From: Xylaria sp. FL1777
Taxonomy: Eukaryota > Ascomycota > Sordariomycetes > Xylariales > Xylariaceae
Assembly (NCBI GenBank): GCA_022578965.1
Contig: MU400529.1
Span: 372,001 to 436,000, forward strand
Length of the DNA: 64,000 bases
Direction of reading: 5' to 3'
The stretch's first letter is position 1. The number at the start of each line of letters is the position of its first letter. The position numbers and the translations under genes are program-made. This document shows positions 10,152 through 21,327 of this stretch, piece after piece. The notes beneath the pieces are model-generated. The model had not been told where the DNA came from, did not search any database, and saw only the letters and a program-made list of their open reading frames with translations.

Positions 10152-13100
10152 CTATCCCGCAAGACAAATCGTCTCCTCTTCATGAGATTTAAAAGCAGCT
10201 TGCAACCCGGAAACGTTTCGAGACGTTGGTGTATGGCTAGTGGTGAAGTATCCGACACGCTCATACACATCGGGACTATTTCGACCATCACTCATCCTGA
10301 CAAGTCGCAGTACTAGACCCTGGATGTCTTGACTACGAGAACCCGTGAATAGATCCGGTTTGTCTCGCTCTAGAATGAGGAATGGCATGCACATGAAGCT
10401 CGATTCAACAAAGATATCCTGACTGTCGATATCGAAGAATATTCTTGCCAATATCGGTTTGGCCTCATAGATACCGATTGTCCAGACATCAGCGTCGATG
10501 TCAGCTCCTGGAGAATGGCGTGAAATCGGGAACATCCACCCGCGGAGTTCTATACACGCCCCTCCTATCTTGAAGGCATTCATGGGCGTATAGGCGTCGC
10601 CACTGTCACGGACATCTAAAACGCTCACTAGTTGCTGCTTTAGCTCAATGGTTGCTCGCGAGTTTTCGGGTAGGAGATCTAAGGCAACTGGTGCATCAAT
10701 AGAAGCCCATGACCAAGTAGGGGCCACGGGAGCACCTAGATCAGTTCGCAGCCGCCTTCCAGGGCCCTCTATAGCAAACCACAGCATATCTGCAACGAGA
10801 CTCTCGCGCCATAGTCCATACATATAAGTGAAGCCTGTGGCGTATGCGATCTCATCCTCTATACCCTTCAATGCGACAAGCTTATCGGTAGACATAGTCA
10901 ACTTGCTGCGGGAGTACGACTCTACGATATCGTACCACATCTGGCTGAAGCTATGTCTGCCTACCACGAGTCCCGCATTCTGTCGCGGCCTCTGTTTCTT
11001 CACATCAGAGGCATTCTGCAGTGCCCAGGTATATGGATTCTGGGGATCGAGCTGCTCAGACCGCAACGTTTCGAACGTAGCCCTGAACCCGGCGCGATCG
11101 CGACGGATCTGCTCGTTATTCTTCTCGTCTTGGGACCACGGCTCGTCAGCTCGCTTCAGCACGTCCTTCCAGAATCCTCTTCTGCGCTGCCACAATCCGG
11201 CCTGTGTGCCAAGCGTAGCAGTCTCATTATCTGGGTCGATCATAACAGGTGGTGGACGGCGTCGCACAGATTCTGAGCTCGCCCATGAGAATCCACGACC
11301 CTTCCTTTCCCCTCGCTGCAAGTCCTCACGCGTCTCCATATTCCCTAGGTCGGGTGCGTACCAGTCCGAGAAATCCTCGGGGTAGGATTTGTATGTATAG
11401 CCGTGGGGATTGAACTCGGAAGCCGAGCGCCCGCAGCACTCCCAGTAGATCATCTCGGCCCCAAAATGCAAGATCCGGCGGGACAACAGCCGCTCCTGCA
11501 TTACCCAGCCGCGCGTGTTCAGAGGAGCGAGGCTCACATTACGCTCAACGTCGAAGATATCGTCTTGTCGTGCGAAGATCCAGTCGGCATCTAGCGATGT
11601 GCGACTTGAGACACCTATCTTGACGGGCCTAAGACTCTGTGTGTTCCGTGCGTGGAAGCAGCCGCCATCACTAGAAGACGAGCCTGTTGATGCGATGGTT
11701 AGGGCAGCGCCTGAGTACACGCCACCCATTTTTTTCGCTTCGACCTCCCAGTCACGTTTCCAGATCCCATCCCCGCTTGGCTCCCGCTCGTCCTTTTGGA
11801 TTATACATAATGAATCGATCCAGATGTATGAGAACGCACCGAGGCTTAGCGTCGTTGTAATAGCATCTTGCATGTTTTGCGAGAGCCACGTGAAGTTGAT
11901 TCCCTCGTAACACTGGTCGATGTTGCTTGCCAGAAGCTTGAACCGCATGGTTCCCGATGGGCCCCAGCAATGGCTAAAAGCCACGTATTCTGGTCGCTTG
12001 TCTAAGTCAATTGTACGAACTAACTTGATTATTGCTGGCCGATCTCCAGGCTTCCAATTCATTCCTGCAGATACGTACAGGAGGCGGGCTGGAAGTTCTT
12101 GGTTCCTACCACTTTTGCTATTACAAAGTATATGGTTCTCCCTACACAGTCTAATCCATTCTATGGCCTGCTGAAAATGCGGAATAGAATCTGTACGAGC
12201 TTTGTCTATAGCTACTGACGCTATACTGAATGTCAGATATGTGACCTCCTACGATAATGTTTTTATTGCCTTGGACAAGCCGGGAAGACTCACGATTCGA
12301 AAATAGTTCCTGCCTATGAATCAAAATACGTGCGCCAATCGCAACTTCACCCCAGTAAAGCTGGGCGTATGTGTATAATGATAGTGGCCGCTCCTCCCAA
12401 ATTTTCACCCTTAGTTCGTCGTTGACATTCGTGGGTATAGATAGTTGTGAACTTGTGATGTCAACCGCGCCCGCGCCGATAATAGTACTTGCGATGATAT
12501 TTTCTCGACGTTTTAGGCTCATCGAGTGCCATATAAGAGAGCAAAGCCTGCAATTCTTTGCATCAGATTCGCTCCTAATTATATTTGGTTGATGGATAGG
12601 CATGTCCTGCCCAAACGCGAAACACAGCTCTTTTCGGCTCCAATATGTGTGCCATTCCACGAGCCTGGTGACATATAGCGATGATCCCATAATCAGAGCA
12701 GATTTCTTAGTAATCTGGTCGCATCGCCCGCAAAGAGCTGCATAATCTCGAAGCATAGGGTCTCTTGAACTAAGAGGATACCATACAGAGTTACTCACCC
12801 TCCACGTCTGCACCAGAGAGCTGGAAGAGAAGAAGGCGGGATAAAATATATCTTTTGCCAGCCAAGTTGCGTAAAGGACAAATATTATGGCCCGCAAGAC
12901 GATGATGACAGCGACCCACGAGATGAAGCGCATTTGCGACTGATCCGGTCGAATTAAAAAAGCTGTCGTTGACATGATACCATACCACATCCCATACCAG
13001 CCCAGCGGCATTCCAGGGGCCATCGCGAACGTGCAAGCGATGTTTAAAAGCCACCAAGCAAATGCCCAGCTCAAATCAAAGTATTCGTTATAGGGATACA

Positions 13101-13665
13101 TGAAATGACGGAGGTAGAATACCATAGCAGCGAACGCTACAGTGCCAGGCCACCCACAGTACGGAATAATCGTGAACAGCATTCTACCATATATCAAGGT
13201 GGCTGACAGTTCTGGGCCCAGGGTGAACCCAGGGAAATGGAGGCCATCCGGTCCGATATTCGTGCCTAAAATGAGATGTAGCCGCCAGAGAACCGTGGTC
13301 AGCGTACTTGAGCCGCGCAACGCGACGAGGGCCGAGAGTGTCCAAAAGGTAACAGGCCATATCTCAGTGCCAGACCAGTATGTCCAACGCAGGGCAACGA
13401 AATATACTATAAGATCTACCTGTTTTTTATTATCCCACGGAGACCCCAGGGCAATGCGGATAAGGCCAAAGAGAACCGACCAGGCAATCGACGAAATGAA
13501 AAGCGACATTGCGAACGTGCATCCCCATTGGATATGAGATGATGGCAGCTTTAATGTAGATAGTTTCACCTCTGAGGCCTCACTAACGAAAAGACCAGCG
13601 TCGGTGCGGCTGAATCGTGCCTGCCTGTCGTGTATTAGCTCCGAATTCAACAAACCAATCACCAC
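10152..13665 (-). CDS. HET-domain protein with N-terminal multi-pass membrane region (2 exons seen)
   Basis: Heterokaryon-incompatibility (HET) domains trigger cell death or defence on non-self recognition in fungi. Exons: 13665-12220 and 12170-10152; the 49-nt intron (12171-12219, donor GTCAGT) joins ISDIQYS to QAIEWIRLC in frame, giving up to about 1,150 aa. Seen: six or seven hydrophobic segments (about residues 45-285), a Cys-rich part (CGRC, then NCRLC, about 330-395), and the HET core with YVAFSHCWG, IWIDSLCIIQ, GAALTIAS and RGWVMQERLLSRR. The tail includes TWSWASID, common in HET proteins. The 5' end is uncertain: the frame at 13665 opens with GTG; the first internal ATG is at 13509 (just inside the first hydrophobic segment), and an upstream exon may exist. 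Two separate adjacent genes are possible, but the frame-preserving intron and continuous HET layout favour one. Confidence 0.75.
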
Positions 13666-15835
13666 TTTAGTGTTAGACCCGATGCCAATGCTCTAGTGCC
13701 ATATAATATGATAATTTGTAATCAGTTGTCTAATGTACTTATTAGCCTTCTTCCTGTGCTAAAGGGTCTGTTTCCTAACTATATCTTCATAGTAATGACT
13801 TACACGCTGTGTTTTCCGACCATCAATGCCCACGCCATTAGAAGAAGTAAGAATACGAGTAGGTTCTGTACAATAAAAATATCTCTTCATCGAACCGAGA
13901 CGACATGGTTAGATCTAACACTGTCCACTCTCATATTCACCTATCAATATACAATATATACCCTAAAGCATAAAATATTCGGTGTATTAGCAAGAATAAT
14001 ATAGTACCTACGTATGGGCTCCTTCCCTACTTACCCCTATTTATGGTATCTGGATTATGAACACGACAATATGATATAATTATCCCTGATTATGGCTAAA
14101 TGATTCTGAATTAATAATTGATATTGGTGGAAAGGATAATTTTGACGTTAGAACAGAATGGAAATTAAAGGGGGAAAAAAAACCAATAACAGAAAGTCCA
14201 AAAGGTTTCAATTTTGTAAAACGGGATAACCATCTACTTTAGCAATAGACATAGCTACATAGACCTACCTAGTGAATCATGAATCTGGGTAACATATGTA
14301 GATTGGCTTCGAGCTTCGATAAACAGGCTATCTGATACAACATCGATACCCATTCCGGCAGCCTAATATAGGGGAACCCCTAGATCGTGAAAATCGATCG
14401 TATGTTAAACTCATGCCACGACTTCAAGAATGGGAGGATGCACTGAAGGCTCGAGTTCCCCTGACCTTAGATCCTTACATATCAGAGATAAGAGTCGGGG
14501 GGTATGTAGGGTGGCGTTCCAGTTTTCTTCTCTGGTGTCGGAAGTACAGCAATTTTCACAGCTGAAGCTCTCTGATATATTTTTTAATAGTCTTCTGAAC
14601 ACTATTAAAAACCTGGAAGCCTATAAATTGAGGAATGTCTTTTTTCCTAGCAGAATATACGGATATAAATTGTATTACTCGGCTGGCTTTTCCCCTATCC
14701 GGTGTCATGTAGATGAGAATTATATAAATAGTATACGTCTATCCAGTGCTAAGTCTGTATTCTTTTATCAGAACCATCAACGACTTGAGGTGAGAAGATG
14801 ACGAAAAATCGGAAGACAGGATGTGGTATAAATCGATTTTATGCCACAGCGAACATATTAGGGAGATGCTTGACATATGCATAAGATAACCTAACTAGTG
14901 AATAAAAGAAATGAAAGAAAGTAAAGGACGTGAGCAAATTAAAATTTGGAGTTATGTAATCACGTCGCAGCTTTTATATAGTCTCAATGTCTTATCTGTT
15001 TTCTTCGTAAGAATGAAAAGTAATGCATACCTCATCGGGGACCATTCGCAGGACCACGTGCTGGAAAGTTGAGAGAAAGGATCCAAGCATATACAGCGGA
15101 GTTTCCTCATTCGTCAACTAGTCTAACTCTCCTCTATCCAAGCTAGATAAAGCAAGCTGCGGTATAACTAGAAGAGGCGTACTACGTAAGCGCAGCATCG
15201 TCAGGGTGGGCTTCCCCGCCCTCCACAATCGGCGAGCCAGCCAAGACTTAGTGTTGGTATAAGATACTGCTTGGTGACGGGGATAGTGATAAAAGAAAAT
15301 TCTTAAGTATCACGCAAACCTCGTGATGCCGACATCGTCATCTGTTATCACGGTGGAGTGCCAGACGATGGAGAACCACGATTTAATATTTGACAAAATG
15401 CAGCACAGCGGTCCAATCCTACGCTTGCGACTGGTGGACGAAGGGCGATAATAGATCCGCTCCAGACCGCTCACTGTGTTGGTACGCGGGTGTTATATCC
15501 ACCATATCGTGACGGATAGGAGACATCGTGAAGTCTCGCTTCAGCACTCCCCCCCTCCGCCGCCTCCGGTCGGTTGACGATAAGTCATCGCGGCAGGGGG
15601 CTGTGAGGGTTTAAAAAAAGAGTTTGACTCCGCACATCCTTTTTCCTCCCCTTCTCCCTTCTCCCTTCTCCCTTTCTTCCCTGCTTTCTTTATTATCTAT
15701 CTCACTCTCACACTTAGTTAGAAAACAAGGTACCAATAGCCTATAACTACATACTACTAGTCAATAAATTTTGCACTTCTGCCCGACGTGACAGGATAAG
15801 TGTGCCAGTCTGAAAGGCATAATCCTTCCTAAAAG
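13666..15835. other. Divergent intergenic region between HET and MFS genes
   Basis: This 2.2-kb stretch lies between divergently transcribed genes and should contain both promoters. It is moderately AT-rich at 13,700-15,000. Short open frames (14430-14801 +, 14411-14602 -, and a roughly 50-codon ATG frame on the minus strand near 14,570-14,720) have no recognisable motif and are not called. A pyrimidine-rich tract precedes the MFS gene. Confidence 0.5.
15639..15690 (+). promoter_or_regulatory. CT-rich promoter tract with three CTTCTCC units
   Basis: Three tandem CTTCTCC units (15651-15671) lie inside a longer pyrimidine run about 150-200 bp before the MFS start codon. CT-rich tracts of this kind are common just upstream of fungal transcription starts. 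Role inferred from position. Confidence 0.5.
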
Positions 15836-17473
15836 ATGGAGGCTGCAACATTTTTTCAAGCCCTCGTGCAGGTCGAGTCCAATTCACTCCCCCAGGCTCC
15901 GCAAAGAGCCTTGGCCAGGACTTATCCCGCCGTCCCCCAGCGCGATGAAGACATCGAACTGAGGCCTCTGGAGAAACCGTCGGCGACGTCCAGTCCGTCC
16001 GGCGTGGACTTAGAGATGAGTGCCCCGACCACACCCGACGCCTCGGACCAAGTCACGGATCCGCTCAACGCCTTTGAGGTTCTGCCGGGTCTCACAGACC
16101 CGCCCATGAATAAGTTTAGGTTTGCCGCGTGCTGCGTCCAGATCCTCGTCGCTGGACTTGTCGACTCTGCCCCTGGTGCCCTGATCCCATATATCGAAAG
16201 GTGAGTCTGTCGAGCCCATAACTTGACTGCATATCATCATCGTCGTGCTCATTAGGTCTGTAATAGGCATTACAACATCGGATACGCGATCGTCTCGCTC
16301 ATCTTCATCGGAAATGCACTGGGCTACATCGCCGCCGCCCCTTTCGTAGACGGCGTCCGCATGCGTCTGGGGCGGGCGAAGACCCTTTCACTCGCCAACG
16401 TCTGTATAGCGCTGGGATTCATCCCCCTACTGACGCAAGCGCCCTTCCCAGCCATCGTGGTGGGATACTTCTTCATTGGTTTCGGGTCGGCCGCGAACCT
16501 CGCCATCAGCAATGTCTGTAACCCCCGTATCATCCTAAAGACTCCACCCCTATGATTCTCAACGTTGAGTAATAATACTGACTCTATCAACTAGGTATTC
16601 ACAGCCAATATGAAAAACGGAACGGTACTGCTGGGCGTTTTACACGGCAGCTACGGCATAGGCGGCACCATCGGCCCGCTGATCGCCACGAGCATCGTGT
16701 CGAAGCTCGGCGGCGATGCCTGGGGCCGCTACTATCTGCTGACCATCTCGATCGTGCTGGCGAACGCGGCCTTCTATCTCTGGTCGTTCTGGAACTACGA
16801 GAACGAGAACGAGACGGCCGTGGCCAGGGAGCTATCCACCTTACCACCCCTCACCACCACCTCCTCGACGGGGGCCCCGCGCCCCGAGCTCTCGGCGATG
16901 CTGCGCGCCTTTAGGTCGCGCGTCGTCCTGCTGGGCGCGACCTTCATCTTCGCGTACCAGGGCGCCGAGGTGTCCATCTCCGGGTGGGTCATCTCGTTCC
17001 TGATCGCGACGCGCAACGGCAACCCGTCGGCGGTAGGGAACGTCACGTCGGGGTTCTGGGGCGGCATCACGCTGGGGCGGTTCGTGCTGTCGCCGGTGGG
17101 CGCGCGCGTCGGCGAGAAGCGCTTCGTCTACCTCGTCACCGTCGGCGCCGCCGTCTTCCAGCTGCTCGTGTGGTTCGTGCCCAACATCATCGGCGAGGCC
17201 GTCTCCCTCGCCATCGTCGGCCTCCTGCTCGGCCCCGTCTACCCGTGCTCCGCGACCGTGTTCATGCGCAACCTCTCGCGGCGGGAGCAGGTTAGCGGGC
17301 TGGGCGTCATCAGCGCGTTCGGGAGCTCTGGCGGGGCTGTTGCGCCGTTCACTACGGGTCTGCTGGCTCAGGCTGCTGGGACGTTTGTGCTGCATCCCAT
17401 TGCTATCGGGCTGTTTGGTGCTATGCTCGTCTGTTGGTTTGTCCTGCCGACTACGAGGAAGAGAACGGAGTAA
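15836..17473 (+). CDS. MFS transporter, fucose-permease/BSC6-like group (3 exons, 496 aa)
   Basis: Predicted 12-helix membrane transporter; substrate unknown. Exons 15836-16200, 16267-16513, 16595-17473, 497 codons with stop. Intron 1 (16201-16266) has a GTGAGT donor; intron 2 (16514-16594) has a GTCTGT donor, TACTGACT branch and CTAG acceptor and joins AISN to VFTANMKNG. Seen: a hydrophilic, acidic N-terminal extension of about 95 residues, a first helix with QILVAGLVDSAPGALIPYIE, the loop DGVRMRLGRAK (motif A position), HGSYGIGGTIGPL (motif C-like), a cytosolic loop near the middle, and second-half motifs GAEVSISGWV, GFWGGITLGR and GPVYPCSATVF typical of fungal fucose-permease-like carriers. 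GC content rises sharply in the last exon. The specific subfamily is tentative; MFS membership is clear. Confidence 0.88.
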
Positions 17474-17777
17474 AAGAAATCCCTCGAAATAATTGATAGA
17501 AGACCTAAAATAATACCAAATACTTAATGGAACACCAAAATAGAAAACGATTTAATATGGAATTCTAAATGTGCCCGATGCAAGGGCTGAAAAAGGAAAT
17601 CTATGGGAGAAATCTATCTATCTATCTATTTATCTAGTTTCTTATGTAATAAGCCTGATGCTATGATCATCTATATCATGATGTCCCCATCTTCTATGTC
17701 ATGATGTATGCCGTGATCTATATCCAATAATGCACGTATGCAATGCATGAACTGACTCATCCACCCTCATGTCTATT
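17474..17777. other. Convergent 3' intergenic region with (ATCT)n
   Basis: About 300 bp between the converging MFS and phosphatase genes; presumably both 3' UTRs. It contains a short ATCT tetranucleotide repeat (about 17,612-17,636). Nothing else seen. Confidence 0.5.
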
Positions 17778-18817
17778 TCATTTCTTACCAACAGCAGCTT
17801 GTTGGACGCTGATCTTGCCTTCAACGACGTCGGCGACCACCTTGTGGATATCGGAGAAGTCGTGGAATACTGTGAAGGGGACGTTTTCCTTTTCGCAGTA
17901 AGTGACGAGATCTACCTTGCTTTAGCCCTATGCTCTCGTTTGAAATGGCCAGAAGGGTAACCTACCTCGGCCCTCTTTGGCGAAGAGTAAGTCCGTCTCC
18001 TTGGCCGCGGAGAGATCAGAGACGCCATCTCCAGCATAAAACATAACGGGCCGATCCGAGAGAGCAGCGTAAGGCCGAATCTCAAGGCTCTTGTCGTGGC
18101 CAAATGAACTATTCGTGAGATTAGCTAGGGTCCTAAATCCTTTAAGTATGATGGATTTAAGAATCTAGTATTACCTGTCATCGTGGAATGCAATCTCCCA
18201 CCCGTTCTCCTCATTGATGCTCTTACCCGGCCGAGCCTTCACATCGTTGCTCACGATTTGCATCACCGCTGCCTCCTCTTCGCCTAAGAGGTGAGCTAGG
18301 AGGGCTCTGATTATGGGTTGCATGCCACCGCTGAGGACGACAATGGGCACATTGTTTGCTCGGCACTGTAATTAAGACTGTCAGTTCTATCAATTCACTG
18401 ACTTTCTCTCATATTTTTAGATATGCGAGGTAGCATGCCCTCTAATAAGAGACAGAGAGAAAGAATAAGCCCGACGATGCAAAATTTATGCAAAAGACCG
18501 CAAATGTATGTTGTACACACCCAAGACGCAAACTCTGCGAATGCAGGGTCTAATTTGACGTTTTTCAGCAAGAGAGCAAGACATTGATCGAATGGTGTCG
18601 GGACACTATCAAGCATCTCCCAGAAGGCATCACGAAAAGGTCGGCCGCTATAGAGGACATCCTTATTTCCCTGTGTCCGAAGCTCCACGCCGAAGCCCAG
18701 GTTATCGGTCAACCAGTCATTGCTGTCCTCGAAAGTAATCGTCCCATCGAAGTCGGTGAAAAAGATGGCCTTAGGCTTTGTACGCAGAGCAGGAAGCGAG
18801 GTAGTGGAAGGGGCCAT
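17778..18817 (-). CDS. HAD-superfamily phosphatase, PSP/MtnX-like (4 exons, 254 aa)
   Basis: Predicted cytosolic phosphomonoesterase of the phosphoserine-phosphatase-like HAD group; substrate not determinable. Exons: 18817-18521, 18365-18175, 18108-17966, 17911-17778, 255 codons with stop. Seen: motif I DFDGT with nucleophile Asp22 and acid/base Asp24; cap region (about 30-95); motif II LSGGM (Ser111); motif III Lys in the VKARPGKS region (142-147); and motif IV GDGVSD (189-194). Intron 3 (17912-17965) ends at the second AG, giving KEGRDLVTYC as in related fungal proteins. Intron 1 is long for this window (155 nt). The in-frame upstream ATG at 18928 was rejected because the extra residues look like untranslated leader. 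It is divergent from the USP gene across 2.5 kb. Confidence 0.88.
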
Positions 18818-21327
18818 TGTAGTTGCCGCACTGTCGTATAGGTAGCTAACTAGGTATTCCTTAAAAATGAGAGTATAGATAAGAGTATAAGTGACGTCAC
18901 AGAGCGGCTCTGATTGCGCTCCGTACAAACTCCGAGACGGTTAAAGAAAGTGGTGACAGGAGAGCCTGTCTTCGCAGATATTTCAAAAGCAAATGAGCAG
19001 GAAGTTGAGCGGAAAATGAAGTATAAGTAGGGAACGAAGCAGATACTTAGCGGCTTCTACGTGCTAGCAATCTGTCTATTCGTCAATCGGCACTCCGTCA
19101 ATCCGCCGTGGGGTTCTTTTGTTTTTATTGCCCCTCCATCGGGATCGGCGGCTGTCTTGGCGCTAAGAAATGCAGTCCCTGATCTGCACCAAATGGCACA
19201 CCGTAACGATAACGTTATTGGTATTCTGTGACTCTGTCTGCCTATATAATGTTCTGTTATTGCTGTATGAAATAATGGAATCTGATAAGCCTCAATTAGA
19301 ACTGCGTAGTCGGCGTGGTGAGTCTTCCATCGCCTTACAGCTCCGCCTAGGAAACTCGAAGCGCTTATACCTACAATTCCATACTTACCTACCTGTCTTA
19401 AGAGAGAAATGTCAGTGCTGTGTTTTTCACTAATACCGTTGACGTTGGTAGTAGGTAATTTGTGAATTTTGACTAGAGTCACTTCTTCAGGTGGCTCGCA
19501 GAGATATTACATTCGTCGTCATTCATAATTACTTCCAGAGTTGGCGTCTTAAGCAGTGGTAGTAGGTATACTATTTCTGGCGAGCCTGTGGATCTACACG
19601 TAGGTACTCCTGCAAGTCGACCAACAACAGATGTTCGGTGCAGCTGCACACACTGCGATGCAAAAGAAAGCATGTGAAGACTATATGTACAAGCAGCTGT
19701 ATTTGAGATAGGAGGTAGTCTGTGCGCCAGAGGAAAGACCGACATCGCATATATCAGAATTAAATTGGTGTAATTCAGCGATTCTTGTTCATGGTTCCAT
19801 ATCATTATCCCGACAGGAGCCTAATGTCGTGGGTGGGGACTGGAGAGATAATACAGGTCAATAAATATAATAAGAGGTTTTTACACCAAATCTATGTGAT
19901 GTGCTGGAGATGACCATTCCATTGGGAACATAGGCTGTAGCTGTAGAAGAAATACTACACACCTAACTTATGTAATATACTTGACGTAAAAATTTATACA
20001 AGAAGGGCAATGTATAACACTCAGACTCAAGATGCTGAATCTTCTGCTTGGCGATAGCTACATAGAACCTATTTAGGTACTGCCCCACGTGCGTGGGTAC
20101 ATATTTAGCTGTTACAACTGTGTAGACTGGTTTGTAGTTGTAACATGTAAAAGCATTGCCATTGCCATGACTTTCATCAAAACAATGTAAACATAATAAT
20201 ATTGAATACCTCTTAACAGGTAAATAGAGCCAGCTTAAATAGTTAAGATGGAATAAGTTTTTCCTGGCACTAAATTTTGTTTGCTGCAGGCGATATTACA
20301 AGTTAAACTTGAAGTCAGCCTGGGCTGTTGAAGCAACAACAGTAATGGTAGTGCTCTTGAATACCATTAAACAGTGATGAGCTGCTTAGATTATAACATA
20401 CCTAATGTAACACTTGAATGAAATACCACTTAAGAACTAAGGCAGTAACTTGACATTACTGTTTTATGCCTTGTTAACATGGTAATATGTACTTGTTCTT
20501 GAGTCAACAGTGATATATGTCTCTGCATCTAAGTAAATATACAGTGAAGATACAGCACCTAGGTATCTAGTCTTTGGCGGCAATTGGCCACTTCTGTAAG
20601 TAGCTAGCAATTGCGCTGTCGGGCCGTCGGAGCTTTTGCGCTACCCAAAAAAAACAGTGTGCTTGGCACAAGCTCCCACCCCATCTACAATGTTCACTTC
20701 ATTACTAAGTACTCATACATGGAGCTGTGCATTTCAAATTCATCCCGCCTACTATGCACATACTACGTAGGCATCACCTTCCTTGACGAGCCATTGTTGC
20801 ACATACCTTATGCGCACAATGCCTAGCGGTACCTTTATGTAGGTACGTACTTGACTCATCTTACACGATAGCTGCAAGATAGTGGCCAAACCACATACCT
20901 ACACATCTTGCGCCTTGTTGTTTTCTCAGATGCTGCATTCCTCTCACCAAGTGTCATTTCAACATACTTCTCGCAGAAATCTCGTCCTGCTGCCTGTTAG
21001 CCTTGACCCCAATCATCAACACAGACACCAACAACATTATGTCACACGATCATAAAGACAATTGTCTGTGAATGTTTATGCCCTGGATCTGAATTGGTGC
21101 TGCTGCTTCAACATCAGCTATATTCGCTAAGTATCTAGCCCTCTCCGGTCCTGCCGGTCCTCGCCGACATAAGTTGCGATCACCACAAACGATCCACCAA
21201 CGGATAAACAAGCCATGCCGCTGTGAATACAGCCCATATCTACACTGCCGATACGTTCTAGTCGTAGCCCTCCACCTCCGACAATCCCTCCTCGAAATCT
21301 CGCCCTATTGCAAGATAGCCAGCAAGA
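18818..21327. other. Divergent intergenic region between phosphatase and USP genes
   Basis: A 2.5-kb gap without a supported gene. It contains scattered ACCTAGGTA/TAGGTAC words (for example about 20,070-20,080 and 20,560-20,570). Open frames at 19057-19482 (-) and 19479-19805 (-) have no recognisable domain and poor coding character. The last 200 bases, C-rich with short pyrimidine runs, are a likely USP promoter or 5' UTR. Confidence 0.5.

Noticed and set aside
14430..14801. 123-aa plus-strand frame, with opposing minus-strand frames
   Set aside because: Competing frames on both strands and no recognisable domain; AT-rich intergenic context.
19057..19805. Two minus-strand frames of 141 and 108 aa
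   Set aside because: No domain, no intron signals linking them, and low coding character.
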